Below are positions 8,169 through 17,512 of a DNA stretch of 64,000 bases, piece by piece (position 1 is the stretch's first letter; every line of letters begins with the position of its first letter). The position numbers and the translations under genes were made by a program. Source of the stretch: Actinocorallia aurantiaca (lineage in GTDB: Bacteria; Actinomycetota; Actinomycetes; Streptosporangiales; Streptosporangiaceae). The notes beneath the pieces were generated by a model. The model made no database searches. It was given only the letters and a program-made list of their open reading frames with translations, and was not told where the DNA came from. The stretch lies in assembly GCF_039533685.1 (NCBI RefSeq), contig NZ_BAAATZ010000034.1, positions 1 through 64,000 on the forward strand, written 5' to 3'.

Positions 8169-8582
8169 GTGCGCACCTTGGTCCAAGGTTCAGGTGAGCC
8201 GCAGGAAACCCCGGTGGACGTCTACGATCTCTACTCGCGCGGGATGAAGCTGCTGGGCTCGGGGAGTCCGGCGGCGGCCGTGCAACTGCTGACCAGGGCG
8301 GTCGAGGTCGAGCCCCAGTCGCCCAGCATCCGGGAGGCGCTGGCGCGCGCCCTGTTCGGCGCGCGGCACTACGCGGAGGCCGCCGAGAGCTTCCGATCGA
8401 TCATCGAAGAGAATCCGGCGGAGGACTACGCCCGGTTCGGGCTGGGCCTGGCGCTGAGCCGGATGGGCGAGTTCGAGGCCGCGGTGGAGCACCTGGCCCT
8501 GGCCGTGGCGATGCGGCCGGACAACCGGGACTACGCCTCCGCACTGAAGCACGCCCGAGCCACCCTCGACTCCCGGAGATGA
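8169..8582 (+). CDS. Small tetratricopeptide-repeat protein
   Basis: The 137-residue protein is made of about three TPR units (residues about 20-125): GMKLLGSGSPAAAVQLL, AREALFGARHYAEAAESF-like and ALSRMGEFEAAVEHL. It has no signal or membrane segment and probably mediates protein contacts. It begins the conserved block that runs to the flippase at 20.9 kb. The GTG at 8169 is the longest reasonable start; a GTG at 8214 with AGGAAA upstream is an alternative that keeps the whole TPR region. The downstream HAD gene begins 4 bases after its stop. Confidence 0.75.
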   Translation: MRTLVQGSGEPQETPVDVYDLYSRGMKLLGSGSPAAAVQLLTRAVEVEPQSPSIREALARALFGARHYAEAAESFRSIIEENPAEDYARFGLGLALSRMGEFEAAVEHLALAVAMRPDNRDYASALKHARATLDSRR

Positions 8583-8586
8583 CCGA

Positions 8587-9573
8587 ATGCTGATCGACGC
8601 CTACGACGTGGCGCTGCTGGACCTCGACGGTGTGGTCTACCGAGGCCGCCACCCCATCGAGAACGCCGCCGAGTCCCTCGCCAAGGCCAGGGCCCAGGGC
8701 ATGCGGCTGGCCTATGTGACGAACAACGCGGCCCGGACGCCCGGCGCCGTCGCCGAGCTGCTGACGAGCCTGGGGATCCCCGCCGTCGCCGAGGACGTGG
8801 TGACCTCCGCGCAGGCCGCCGCCAGGCTGCTCGCCGAACGGCTTCCCTCCGGGTCGAAGGTCCTCGTCGTGGGCGGCACGTCCCTGCGCCACGCGCTGTA
8901 CGCGCAGGGGCTGAAGCCGGTCTCGACGGCCGCCGAGCGCCCGCGGGCCGTCGTGCAGGGCTTCTCGCCGAATCTGGAGTACAGCCTGATCGCCCAGGGC
9001 GCCCAGGCCGTCCGCGACGGCGCGCTGTTCGTGGCCTCGAACGGCGACTTCACCGTCCCCGCCCACTCGGGGCCGCCCAAGCCCGGAAACGGCTCCCTCG
9101 CCCAGGTGATCAGGTACGCCACCGGCGTCGACCCGATCGTCACCGGGAAGCCCGAGACGCCCCTGCACCGCGAGAGCATCCTGCGGACGGGCGCCGAACG
9201 CCCCCTGATCGTCGGGGACCGCCTCGACACCGACATCGAGGGCGCCCACAACGGCGGCGCCGACAGCCTCCTGGTCTTCACCGGCGTGACCGACCCCCTG
9301 ATGGCCCTGACCGCCCCGCCGCACCACCGCCCCACCTACCTGGCGCCCGACCTGACAGGCCTGCTCCTCGACCACCCGCCGGTGGAGGAGCGGGACGGCG
9401 CTCACACCTGCGGAGGCTGGACGGCCTCCTGGGACGGCCCCGCGATCGGGCTCTCCGGCGACGGAAACCCCTGGCACGGCCTGTACGCCCTGGCCGCCGC
9501 CGCTTGGCGCGCCGAGACCCCCGCGCCCCGCGAGGCCGTCGAACCCGCCCTGGACGCCCTGGGCCTCGCCTAG
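8587..9573 (+). CDS. HAD-IIA family sugar/nucleotide phosphatase
   Basis: The 328-residue protein has the HAD motif I DLDGVVYRG (residues about 12-20), motif II VTNNAARTP near 44, the cap region of NagD-type enzymes, a lysine in IVTGKPETPLH near 185 and motif III VGDRLDTDIEGAHNGG near 214. NagD-type enzymes remove phosphate from small phosphorylated metabolites. The last 60 residues are an extension of unknown role. In many actinobacteria this gene stands just before the SCP2 and tlyA genes; here two inverted genes separate them. It is translationally close to the TPR gene. Confidence 0.9.
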   Translation: MLIDAYDVALLDLDGVVYRGRHPIENAAESLAKARAQGMRLAYVTNNAARTPGAVAELLTSLGIPAVAEDVVTSAQAAARLLAERLPSGSKVLVVGGTSLRHALYAQGLKPVSTAAERPRAVVQGFSPNLEYSLIAQGAQAVRDGALFVASNGDFTVPAHSGPPKPGNGSLAQVIRYATGVDPIVTGKPETPLHRESILRTGAERPLIVGDRLDTDIEGAHNGGADSLLVFTGVTDPLMALTAPPHHRPTYLAPDLTGLLLDHPPVEERDGAHTCGGWTASWDGPAIGLSGDGNPWHGLYALAAAAWRAETPAPREAVEPALDALGLA

Positions 9574-9581
9574 GCGGCCCA

Positions 9582-11186
9582 TCAGTCCGTCCCGGCGGGG
9601 ACGGGGGCCTTCGCGGCACGTTCGGAGGGCAGCGTACGGGTGAAGGCGAAGCCGAGGAGGGTGATGGCACCGGCGGTGAGGATGGCGACCTTGAGCCCGG
9701 TGAGCTGAGCCGCCGCGTACTCCTCGGCCAGGACGTCGGCTTCGGCGGGCGGGACCGCGGTGGTGGCGAGCGCGGCGCGCAGATCCGAGGTGGGCACGAA
9801 GCCGACGCCCGCCTGGAGGGCTATGCCCGCCTGCCGCTCGACGGCGTCGGACAGGCGCGGGTCGTCGGTGACGCGGTAGGAGAGCGCCGCGGCCAGGGCG
9901 CTGATCACGATGGCTCCCATGAGGGCGGTGCCCAGCGCGGAACCCAGGTTCTGGGCGGTGTACTGGAAACCGCCGACCTCGCTGCGGTCCCGCTCTCCGA
10001 CGCTGGACTGCACGATGTTGCCCAGCTGGGAGGCGAGCAGGCCCATGCCCAGGCCCAGCACCGCCATCGCCAGGGCGAACGACAGGTCGTCGACCCGGGG
10101 CCGGATGGTGGTGAGCAGCCACAGGATCGCCGCGAGCAGTACCAGCAGGCCGCAGCGGACCACCGTCCGGGGCGCGGCGACCCTGGCCAGGAACGGGCCG
10201 CTCATCGAGGCCAGGAGCATCGTGATCGAGACCGGGAGGAGCCGCAGCCCGGTCTGGAAGGCGTCGAGCCCCTGCACGACCTGGAGGTACAGCGGGATGG
10301 CGAAGAACAGGCCCAGCAGGATGGTGTTCTGGGCCATGAGCACCGACAGCCCCGAGCGCAGTGCGGGGATTTCGAAGAGGGCGAACCTCACGAGAGGGTC
10401 CTTCCGCTGCTCCTCCCTGCGGCGCTCCCAGGAGCGGAAGAGGAACAGGAGGACGGCGCCCGCCGCGATGACGAACACGGTGGGGGAGAACCCGAAGACG
10501 GTGACCGGCGGGTTGCGCGGTTGCAGGAGGCCCCAGGAACTGCTCTGCAGGACTCCCAGGACGATCAGGGCCAGCCCTCCGGCCGACAGCACGGCCCCGA
10601 CGGTGTCGAGGCGGATCCGGCGGCCGGCCGGGGGGTCGTGCGGGATCCAGCGCAGGACCGCGAGCATGGCCGCCACGACGACGACCTCGCCGGCGAAGAC
10701 GAGCCGCCAGGTCAGGTAGGTGGTCACCCAGCCGCCCAGCAGCGGCCCCACCGCGATTCCGGCTCCGGCCAGCCCGCCGATGACGCCGTAGGCGACGGCG
10801 CGGTCCCGGCCCCGGTAGGCGCCGCCCACCAGGGCGGCCAGCGCCGGGAGGACCAGGGCGGCGCCCAGCCCCTCGACGATCGACCAGCCGAGCGCCAGCA
10901 CCCCCAGCGTCGGCGCCACCGCGGTCACCGCGGATCCCGTCCCGTAGACGACGAGCCCGACGCCGAACACGCGCCGGCGCCCGAACATGTCCCCGAGCCT
11001 GCCCCCAGTGATCATGAACGCCGCCATCACCAGCGAGTACAGGGTGATGACCCCCTGGATCGCGGTGACCTCGGTGTCGAAGTCCTCGACCAGCCGGCTG
11101 ATCGACACGTTCATCACCGAGGTGTCCAGCACCATGAGGAACTGCGCGGCCCCCAGTACGACCAGGGGTTTCCACCGGCCCATCAC
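9582..11186 (-). CDS. MFS exporter, DHA2 (14-helix) type
   Basis: The 534-residue protein has 14 likely membrane helices. It shows the family motifs VLDTSVMNVSISRL (helix 1), the loop motif GGRLGDMFGRRRVF (helices 2-3) and motif C-like GVIGGLAGAGIAVGPLLGG in helix 5. DHA2 pumps expel drugs or metabolites using protons. The start is the first of two adjacent ATGs. A palindrome of TetR-operator type lies in its promoter, but no TetR gene is adjacent. It is inverted relative to the surrounding core block and ends 8 bases from the HAD gene's stop, which suggests insertion. Confidence 0.9.
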   Translation of the reverse strand: MMGRWKPLVVLGAAQFLMVLDTSVMNVSISRLVEDFDTEVTAIQGVITLYSLVMAAFMITGGRLGDMFGRRRVFGVGLVVYGTGSAVTAVAPTLGVLALGWSIVEGLGAALVLPALAALVGGAYRGRDRAVAYGVIGGLAGAGIAVGPLLGGWVTTYLTWRLVFAGEVVVVAAMLAVLRWIPHDPPAGRRIRLDTVGAVLSAGGLALIVLGVLQSSSWGLLQPRNPPVTVFGFSPTVFVIAAGAVLLFLFRSWERRREEQRKDPLVRFALFEIPALRSGLSVLMAQNTILLGLFFAIPLYLQVVQGLDAFQTGLRLLPVSITMLLASMSGPFLARVAAPRTVVRCGLLVLLAAILWLLTTIRPRVDDLSFALAMAVLGLGMGLLASQLGNIVQSSVGERDRSEVGGFQYTAQNLGSALGTALMGAIVISALAAALSYRVTDDPRLSDAVERQAGIALQAGVGFVPTSDLRAALATTAVPPAEADVLAEEYAAAQLTGLKVAILTAGAITLLGFAFTRTLPSERAAKAPVPAGTD

Positions 11187-11222
11187 GCCTCCCCGGAGGC
11201 CGCTTCGGCCTCACCCCGAACA

Positions 11223-11237
11223 TAACACCGAGTGTCA
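11223..11237 (-). promoter_or_regulatory. TetR-type operator candidate before the MFS gene
   Basis: The palindrome ACAC-CGA-GTGT (11225-11235), extended to TGACACTCGGTGTTA on the minus strand, lies 37 bases upstream of the exporter start. Sites of the form TGACAC-N3-GTGTCA are common TetR operators. The regulator is not in the window next to it. Confidence 0.45.
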
Positions 11238-11317
11238 GTTCGATTTCGGAGAGTCCCCAGCCTGTGGAAAACCGTTCGGTCCCGCGGCGCGGATCCATGG
11301 AGAAAGGGGCGGGCGGG

Positions 11318-11773
11318 CTACTGCTCGTCGGCCGGGTCGGCGGCCGGGGGAGCGGCCGTCTCGGGCTCCGGGCTTCGCAGCACGACGACCGGGATGGTGC
11401 GGGACGTCTGCTTCTGGTAGTCGGCGTAACCGGGGGCCGTGGCGACCACCTGGGAGAACAGGGCCTCCCGCCGTTCGCCTTCGGCGGGGGCGGCGATGGC
11501 GTCGTACGTCTCGTCGCCCACCTCGATGCGGACCACGGGGTGGGCGAGCAGGTTGTGGTACCAGGCGGGGTGGCGGTCGGCGCCGCCGGCGGATCCCACG
11601 ATGAGCAGGTCCGCGCCGTCGCGCACGTAGCCGAGGGGCACGGTGTGCTCCTCGCCCGACCGGGCGCCGGTGGTGGTCAGCAGCAGCAGGTCGCCGCCCT
11701 CGAAGGGGCCGCCGACCCGGCCGCCGTTGGCACGGAACTCCTTGATGATCGCGTCGTTGAAGGACAGGGGCAT
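11318..11773 (-). CDS. Deazaflavin (F420)-type nitroreductase, Ddn family
   Basis: The 151-residue protein fits the nitroreductase/quinone reductase family of Ddn: NDAIIKEFRANGGRVGGPF, LLLLTTTGARSGEEHTVPLGYV (residues about 27-48), VGSAGGADRHPAWYHNLLAHPVV and VEVGDETYDA-like. These enzymes use reduced F420 to reduce quinones or nitro compounds, often at the membrane face. The ATG at 11773 was chosen over an upstream one because the family starts just before the NDAIIKEFR helix; a GGAG site lies about 14 bases ahead. The 299 bases upstream (11774-12072) hold no gene I can support. Confidence 0.85.
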   Translation of the reverse strand: MPLSFNDAIIKEFRANGGRVGGPFEGGDLLLLTTTGARSGEEHTVPLGYVRDGADLLIVGSAGGADRHPAWYHNLLAHPVVRIEVGDETYDAIAAPAEGERREALFSQVVATAPGYADYQKQTSRTIPVVVLRSPEPETAAPPAADPADEQ

Positions 11774-12072
11774 GGGTGTTCGGAACTCCAGGGGAAAGGT
11801 CGCGGGGAACGCGAGGAATACGGAAAGTGAAAGGCCGGCGCAAGCCGGTGGAAGAGGAGAAAGGCGCGAACGCACGGCGAAGCGGAGGACCGCGTGCGGA
11901 GAAAGGCCGTGCGGGACGGCGGGCGTCAGATGCGCGAGGGGGAGATGCCCATGGCTCGGCTCCTTGGTGTCGGGTGCCGCCCGGTCACCGGCCTGCCCAC
12001 TGCTCTTCGGCCGGTGTCACGCGAACACGGAGAAGATGAGAACAGTTCTCCCCGGAGTTGTCAACGGGAAGA

Positions 12073-12414
12073 TCACAGGACCTTGCGGAGGCGGAGGAGG
12101 TCCAGGACGCTGGCCTCGATCTTGAGCTTGCCGGAGACCCAGGCCTTGGTGGGGCTGAGGCGTTCGGCGGCGAGGTCGACGAGGTCGGAGGCGGAGATCG
12201 TCAGGCGGACCTGGGCCGTCTTCGGGTCGCCGGTGGGGGTGAAGGGGGCCACGCCCTTCTTGCCGAGCCGGCTGGCGTAGGAAATGCCCAGATCGCTGAT
12301 GTGGCAGCTGATCGTGCGGTCGACCGCGTGCTGGGCCCACTTGTCCGGGTCGACCTCGTCGAGACGGGACACGAGTCCGGCCAGGGCCTCCTCGCACTCC
12401 TTCACCGTCGCCAT
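12073..12414 (-). CDS. SCP2 sterol-binding-like domain protein
   Basis: A 113-residue single-domain protein: MATVKECEEALAGLVSRL at the start, then TISCHISDLGISYASRL, QVRLTISASDLVDLAAERL and AWVSGKLKIEASVLDLLRL, the last typical of SCP2 folds (a hydrophobic tunnel for lipids). Genes of this kind accompany tlyA in actinobacteria. It reads away from the small gene at 12563, so the 148 bases between are a divergent promoter region. Ligand unknown. Confidence 0.8.
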   Translation of the reverse strand: MATVKECEEALAGLVSRLDEVDPDKWAQHAVDRTISCHISDLGISYASRLGKKGVAPFTPTGDPKTAQVRLTISASDLVDLAAERLSPTKAWVSGKLKIEASVLDLLRLRKVL

Positions 12415-12562
12415 GACAGGCCTATTCCCCGTTCCGTCGACATCATGGTCGTCACAGGACGGTAGCGTTCTTGGTGTGCCGCACGCGAACCGCGGCACGC
12501 CGGGACACCGGATCCTCCGAAAACGCCCGGTTTCGTCGCGGGCAGAGTGATCGTCGAGCGGA

Positions 12563-12742
12563 ATGGGCGGGGAGATGGAGCCAGGGTCCACCGGGGACGA
12601 GCGGGTCGACGCGGTGCTGGCGGCGCTCGGCGCGCTGCAGGGGACGCCGGTCGCCGGGCATGTGGCGGCCTTCGAGCGGGTGCATCTGGGCCTGCAGGAG
12701 GTCCTCGCCGACACCGACGGGACGGGACGGGACGCCGGATGA
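12563..12742 (+). CDS. Small conserved-position protein upstream of tlyA
   Basis: A 59-residue protein (ERVDAVLAALGALQGTPV, then HVAAFERVHLGLQEVLAD) predicted to form two helices. Its stop overlaps the tlyA start (ATGA), so the two are translationally coupled. An ATG at 12575 is an alternative start. Small proteins of this kind are often found just before tlyA in actinobacteria. No function is known to me. Confidence 0.65.
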   Translation: MGGEMEPGSTGDERVDAVLAALGALQGTPVAGHVAAFERVHLGLQEVLADTDGTGRDAG

Positions 12743-13536
12743 GCCGACGCAGGCTCGACGCGGAGCTGGTGCGCCGCAAGCTCGCCCGCTCCCGCGAGCA
12801 CGCCGGGCAGCTGATCGCCGAGGGGCGGGTGAAGGTCGGCGGCCAGGTCGCCGCCAAGGCCGCGACCCAGGTCGAGACGTCCGCGGCGCTGCTGGTCGAG
12901 GAGAGGGAAGAGGGCCCCGAGTACGTCTCGCGGGGCGGCCACAAGCTCGCCGGGGCGCTGAAGGCGTTCCCCGGCCTGAAGCCGGAGGGCCGGCGCTGCC
13001 TGGACGCGGGCGCCTCCACCGGCGGGTTCACCGACGTGCTGCTGCGCGCGGGCGCCGCCCACGTGGTGGCGGTCGACGTCGGCTACGGGCAGATCGCCTG
13101 GTCGCTGCGCACCGACGAGCGGGTCACCGTGGTGGAGCGGCTCAACATCAGGGAGATGACGCCCGAGCACGTGGGGGAGCCGCCCGACCTCGTCGTCGGC
13201 GACCTGTCGTTCATCTCCCTCACCAAGGTCCTCGCGCCGATCCGGGCGTGCGTCGCGCCGGACGCCGACTACGCGATGATGGTCAAACCCCAGTTCGAGG
13301 TGGGTAAGGAGCGGGTCGGCGCGGGCGGGGTCGTCCGCGACCCGGAGCTGCGCAAGGAGGCGGTGCGCGGCGTCGCGGGGTACGCGGCGACGCTCGGGCT
13401 CGGCGTGCTGGGGGTGGCGGCCAGTCCGCTGCCCGGCCCGTCGGGCAACGTCGAGTACTTCCTGTGGCTGCGCGCGGGGGCCCCGCCGCTGGCCGAGGAG
13501 GACCTGGAGCGCGCGGTGGCGGAGGGACCGAGATGA
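12739..13536 (+). CDS. tlyA: TlyA rRNA 2'-O-methyltransferase / hemolysin family
   Basis: The 265-residue protein has an N-terminal S4 RNA-binding domain (RRRLDAELVRRKLARSREHAGQ, then GRVKVGG, residues 3-60) and an FtsJ-type methyltransferase domain: SRGGHKLAGAL, CLDAGASTGGFTDVLL (SAM-binding, about 85-100), VAVDVGYGQ, VVGDLSFISL and MVKPQFEVGKE. TlyA methylates 16S and 23S rRNA riboses and makes mycobacteria sensitive to capreomycin. The start at 12739 overlaps the preceding stop; the open frame continues upstream but without family similarity. It overlaps nadK by ATGA. Confidence 0.93.
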   Translation: MSRRRLDAELVRRKLARSREHAGQLIAEGRVKVGGQVAAKAATQVETSAALLVEEREEGPEYVSRGGHKLAGALKAFPGLKPEGRRCLDAGASTGGFTDVLLRAGAAHVVAVDVGYGQIAWSLRTDERVTVVERLNIREMTPEHVGEPPDLVVGDLSFISLTKVLAPIRACVAPDADYAMMVKPQFEVGKERVGAGGVVRDPELRKEAVRGVAGYAATLGLGVLGVAASPLPGPSGNVEYFLWLRAGAPPLAEEDLERAVAEGPR

Positions 13537-14429
13537 GCCGCACCGTGTTGATCATGGCGCACACCGGTCGGCCCGGCGCGGTCACCAGCGCCCGGCTGGT
13601 GATCCGGCAGCTGGAGGAGGCCGGGATCGGCGTCCGGGTCCTGGAGGACGAGGCCGAGGACATCGGCTGCGTCGGAGCCGAGGTCTACCCGGCGGTCCCG
13701 GAGGCCAGCGAGGGCGCCGAACTGATGATCGTCCTGGGCGGTGACGGCACCCTGCTGCGCGCCGCCGAGCTGACCCGCGAGACCGGCACCCCGGTGCTGG
13801 GCGTCAACCTGGGCCACGTCGGGTTCCTCGCCGAGGCCGAGCGGGCCGACCTGGCGGCGGTCGCCGCCCGTGTCGTCACCGGCGAGTACGACGTCGAGGA
13901 GCGCATGGTGATCGACGTCCTGGTCCGGCACAACGGCACCGACCACCGCACCTGGGCGCTCAACGAGGCCTCGGTGGAGAAGGTGGCGCGGGAGCGGCTG
14001 CTCCAGCTCGTCGTCGGCATCGACGGGCGGCCGCTGTCGCACTGGGGTTGCGACGGGGTGGTGGTCGCCACCCCGACCGGCTCCACCGCCTACGCCTTCT
14101 CGGCGGGCGGGCCGGTGGTGTGGCCGGAGGTCGAGGCGATGCTGGTGGTGCCGATCAGCGCGCACGCCCTGTTCGCCCGGCCGCTGGTGGTCTCCCCGGC
14201 CTCCACGGTCGCCGTCGAGGTGACCCAGGAGAACGAGGGGGCCGTACTGTGGTGTGACGGGCGCAGAACCCTCGATCTTCCTCCCGGGGCCCGGGTCGAG
14301 GTGCGGCGCAGCGAGGTCCCGGTACGGCTGGCGAGGCTGCACCTCACCCCGTTCACCGACCGCCTCGTCACCAAGTTCGGGCTCCCCGTGGCGGGCTGGA
14401 GGGGTCGCGTTCGCACACAAGAGCGATAA
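13533..14429 (+). CDS. nadK: NAD kinase
   Basis: The 298-residue protein makes NADP from NAD and ATP or polyphosphate. It shows the GGDGTLLRAAELT motif (residues about 69-81), the NLGHVGFLAEAE segment, the conserved LNEASVEK region and the glycine-rich GCDGVVVATPTGSTAYAFSAGGP stretch (about 170-192). Its ATG overlaps the tlyA stop. It is part of the tlyA-nadK-recN order common in actinobacteria. Confidence 0.95.
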   Translation: MSRTVLIMAHTGRPGAVTSARLVIRQLEEAGIGVRVLEDEAEDIGCVGAEVYPAVPEASEGAELMIVLGGDGTLLRAAELTRETGTPVLGVNLGHVGFLAEAERADLAAVAARVVTGEYDVEERMVIDVLVRHNGTDHRTWALNEASVEKVARERLLQLVVGIDGRPLSHWGCDGVVVATPTGSTAYAFSAGGPVVWPEVEAMLVVPISAHALFARPLVVSPASTVAVEVTQENEGAVLWCDGRRTLDLPPGARVEVRRSEVPVRLARLHLTPFTDRLVTKFGLPVAGWRGRVRTQER

Positions 14430-14507
14430 TCTTTCCCGGAGCCGGGCCGCCCGTCCGGGTCCGGCGGGAAAACGGATACTGCTACTGCGCGAGCGGATGA
14501 GGTTGCC

Positions 14508-16226
14508 TTGAGACCGATGGTCGAAGAGGTCCGGATCAAGGGCCTGGGTGTCATCGACGAGGCCGTGCTGGAGTTGTCGCCGGGCTTCAACGTGGTGACG
14601 GGCGAGACCGGGGCGGGCAAGACCATGGTCGTGACCAGCCTCGGGCTGCTGTTCGGCGGCAGGGGGGACCCGCAGCGGGTGCGTCCCGGCGCGAACAAGG
14701 CGGTCGTCGAGGGGCGGCTGACGCTCGACCCGGCGGGCCGGGCAGCGGCCCGGGTCGAGGAGACCGGCGGCGAGCTGGACGAGGGCGCGCTGATCATCAC
14801 CCGTACGGTGTCGGCCGAGGGCCGCTCCCGCGCCCACCTGGGCGGACGTTCGGTCCCGGTGAGCACCCTGCTGACACTCGCGGACGACCTGGTGGCCGTA
14901 CACGGCCAATCCGACCAGCAGCGGCTGCTGCAGCCCGGCCGCCAGCGCGAGGCGCTGGACCGCTACGCGGGCGACGGGCTGGTCAAGCCGCTGCACGAGT
15001 ACGTCCAGGCCTACCGGCGGCACCGCGAGGTCAGCAAGCTGCTGGAGGAGCTCACCACTCAGGCGCGCGCCCGCGCTGACGAGGCGGAGCGGCTGAGGTT
15101 CGGGCTGGGGGAGATCGAGAAGATCGACCCCAAGCAGGGCGAGGACGCCGAACTGGCCGCCGAGGACGAGCGGCTGGCGAACGCCGACGCGCTGCGCACC
15201 GCGTCCGACACCGCGCACGCGGCGCTGCTGGGGGACCCGTCCCAGGTGGAGGCCTTCGCCGACGTCACCGGCCTGCTGGGCACCGCGCGCGGCGCGCTGG
15301 ACGCCGTCCGCGACTACGACCCGCAGCTGGGCGCTCTCGCCGACCGGCTGACCGAGGCCGGCTACCTGATCTCCGACATCGGCGGGGAACTGGCCGCCTA
15401 CGCCGATTCCGTCGAGGCGGATCCGCAGCGCCTGGCAGCCGTTCAGGGGCGCCGGGCCGACCTGTCGATGCTCGCCCGCAAGTACGGCGGCTCCGTGGAC
15501 GAGGCGCTGGCCTGGGCTCGGGACGCCGTGGCCCGGTTGCAGGAGCTGGAGGGCGACGACGAGCGGATCGCCGAGCTGGAGGCCGAGGAGGCCGAACTGG
15601 CGTCCCGGCTGCACGAGCTGGCCGCCCGGGTCACCGAGGTGCGCGAGGCCGCCGCCGAGAGGTTCTCCGAGGCCGTCACCGCCGAGCTGACGGCGCTGGC
15701 CATGCCGCACTCGTGCGTGGTGGTCGCGCTCACCCGCAGCTCCGGGTTCACCCCGCACGGGGTCGACGAGGTGGAGCTGCGGCTGGCCGCCCATCCGGGC
15801 GCGCCCGCGCTGCCGCTCAACCGCGGCGCCTCCGGAGGCGAGCTCTCCCGGGTGATGCTCGCCATCGAGGTGGTCTTCGCCGGCGCGGACCCGGTGCCGA
15901 CGTTCGTGTTCGACGAGGTCGACGCGGGGGTCGGCGGCAAGGCCGCGGTCGAGATCGGCCGCAGGCTCGCCAAGCTGGCCCGGACCGCGCAGGTGATAGT
16001 GGTCACGCACCTGCCCCAGGTCGCGGCGTTCGCCGACCAGCACCTGCTGGTCGAAAAGTCCGATGATGGCACCATCATCCGCAGCGGTGTGCAAACCTTG
16101 GACATCGACGCCAGGATCCGGGAGCTGTCCCGGATGCTGGCCGGGCTGGAGGACAGCGAGCTGGGCCGCGCGCACGCGGAGGAGCTGCTGGCCATCGCCG
16201 CCCGGGACAAGAACGGACACGCCTGA
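14508..16226 (+). CDS. recN: DNA repair protein RecN
   Basis: The 572-residue SMC-like ATPase acts in double-strand break repair. The Walker A motif GETGAGKT lies near residue 31, a Q-loop near 140 (VAVHGQSDQQRLLQPG), a long coiled-coil region spans about 165-400, and the signature RGASGGELSRVMLAIE and Walker B FVFDEVDAGVGG lie at about 437-475. The TTG at 14508 has a GAGG site at a good distance; an ATG at 14517 (MVEEVRIKG) is an equally possible start. There is a 78-base gap after nadK. Confidence 0.95.
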   Translation: MRPMVEEVRIKGLGVIDEAVLELSPGFNVVTGETGAGKTMVVTSLGLLFGGRGDPQRVRPGANKAVVEGRLTLDPAGRAAARVEETGGELDEGALIITRTVSAEGRSRAHLGGRSVPVSTLLTLADDLVAVHGQSDQQRLLQPGRQREALDRYAGDGLVKPLHEYVQAYRRHREVSKLLEELTTQARARADEAERLRFGLGEIEKIDPKQGEDAELAAEDERLANADALRTASDTAHAALLGDPSQVEAFADVTGLLGTARGALDAVRDYDPQLGALADRLTEAGYLISDIGGELAAYADSVEADPQRLAAVQGRRADLSMLARKYGGSVDEALAWARDAVARLQELEGDDERIAELEAEEAELASRLHELAARVTEVREAAAERFSEAVTAELTALAMPHSCVVVALTRSSGFTPHGVDEVELRLAAHPGAPALPLNRGASGGELSRVMLAIEVVFAGADPVPTFVFDEVDAGVGGKAAVEIGRRLAKLARTAQVIVVTHLPQVAAFADQHLLVEKSDDGTIIRSGVQTLDIDARIRELSRMLAGLEDSELGRAHAEELLAIAARDKNGHA

Positions 16227-16276
16227 TCCCGTCGCCAGACCGGCGGGTTGTACGGCTCTGGCAGGATGTAGAGGTC

Positions 16277-17512
16277 ATGAGCGAACCGGGGGCCGAATCC
16301 GACACGCGCACGCGTTTCCTGCGTGGTGTGCGTCTCCTCGGCCTGCGCCGTTCCGGCGGGGAGGACGGCCGCTCCGAGGTGAGCGGCACCGCCAGGATCG
16401 ACAAGCGCACCAAGAACCTGGCCAAGCGCCTGCAACCGGGCGAGATCGCGGTGATCGACCACGTCGATCTCGACCGGGTCGCCGCCGACTCGCTGGTGTC
16501 GGCCGGGATCGCCGCCGTGGTCAACGTCGCGCCCAGCATCTCGGGGCGCTACCCCACCCTCGGCCCGGAGATCCTGATCGAGGCGGGCATCGCGCTGCTC
16601 GACGACGTCGACTCCGAGATCTTCGACAAGGTCTCGGAGGGGGACGTGCTGCGGCTGGACGGCGCCGCCGTCTACCGGGGCGAGGAGCTGATCGCCAAGG
16701 GCATCCGGCACACCCCCGAGACGGTCGAGCGGGCCATCGAGCAGGCCAAGGCCGGACTGTCGGAGCAGCTGGAGTCGTTCGTCGCCAACACGATGGAGTA
16801 CGTCAAGAAGGAGCAGGAGCTCCTCATCGACGGCGTCGGCGTTCCCGACGTGCGCACCTCGTTCGAGGGCAGGCACGCGCTGATCGTCGTGCGCGGCTAC
16901 CACTACCGCGAGGACATCGCCACGCTGCGCCCCTACATCCGCGAGTACAAGCCGGTGCTCATCGGCGTGGACGGCGGCGCGGACGCGCTGCTGAAGGCCG
17001 GTTACAAACCCGACATGATCGTCGGGGACATGGACTCGGTGTCCGACGAGGCGCTCACCTGCGGGGCCGAGATCGTCGTGCACGCCTACCGCGACGGGCG
17101 GGCGCCCGGCCTCCAGCGGGTCGAGGCCCTCGGCCAGGACGCGGTGGTCTTCCCCGCCGCGGCCACCAGCGAGGACTGCGCGATGCTGCTGGCCGACGAC
17201 AAGGGCGCCGAGCTCATCGTCGCGGTCGGCACCCACATGAACATGGTCGAGTTCTTCGACAAGGGCCGCGCCGGCATGTCCAGCACGTTCCTCACCCGGT
17301 TGCGGGTGGGCAGCAAGCTGGTCGACGCCAAGGGCGTGAGCCTGCTGTACCGCAGCCGGATCTCCTCCTCGGCACTGCTGGTCCTGGTGGCCGCCGCGCT
17401 GGTCGCCATGGTCGCCGCACTGGCCATCTCACCGTCCGGGCCGAAGATCATGTCGGCCCTGATCGAGTACTGGCACTCCTTCCTCTTCTGGCTGACCGGA
17501 TTCTTCACGTGA
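16277..17512 (+). CDS. steA: SteA, cytokinetic ring protein
   Basis: The 411-residue protein matches the actinobacterial SteA family: ARIDKRTKNLAKRLQPGEIAVIDH near residue 40, a thiamine-pyrophosphokinase-like part with VDGGADALL and MIVGDMDSVSDEAL (about 230-260), ATSEDCAMLLA, and one C-terminal membrane helix (SSSALLVLVAAALVAMVAALA, about 370-392). In Corynebacterium SteA and SteB act in septal cell-wall hydrolysis during cell separation. The stop overlaps the steB GTG (GTGA), so the pair is coupled. Confidence 0.9.
   Translation: MSEPGAESDTRTRFLRGVRLLGLRRSGGEDGRSEVSGTARIDKRTKNLAKRLQPGEIAVIDHVDLDRVAADSLVSAGIAAVVNVAPSISGRYPTLGPEILIEAGIALLDDVDSEIFDKVSEGDVLRLDGAAVYRGEELIAKGIRHTPETVERAIEQAKAGLSEQLESFVANTMEYVKKEQELLIDGVGVPDVRTSFEGRHALIVVRGYHYREDIATLRPYIREYKPVLIGVDGGADALLKAGYKPDMIVGDMDSVSDEALTCGAEIVVHAYRDGRAPGLQRVEALGQDAVVFPAAATSEDCAMLLADDKGAELIVAVGTHMNMVEFFDKGRAGMSSTFLTRLRVGSKLVDAKGVSLLYRSRISSSALLVLVAAALVAMVAALAISPSGPKIMSALIEYWHSFLFWLTGFFT

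Noticed and set aside
11774..12072. Small open frames between the Ddn-like and SCP2 genes
   Set aside because: Arg/Gly-rich products without ribosome sites or family similarity; probably only promoter sequence.
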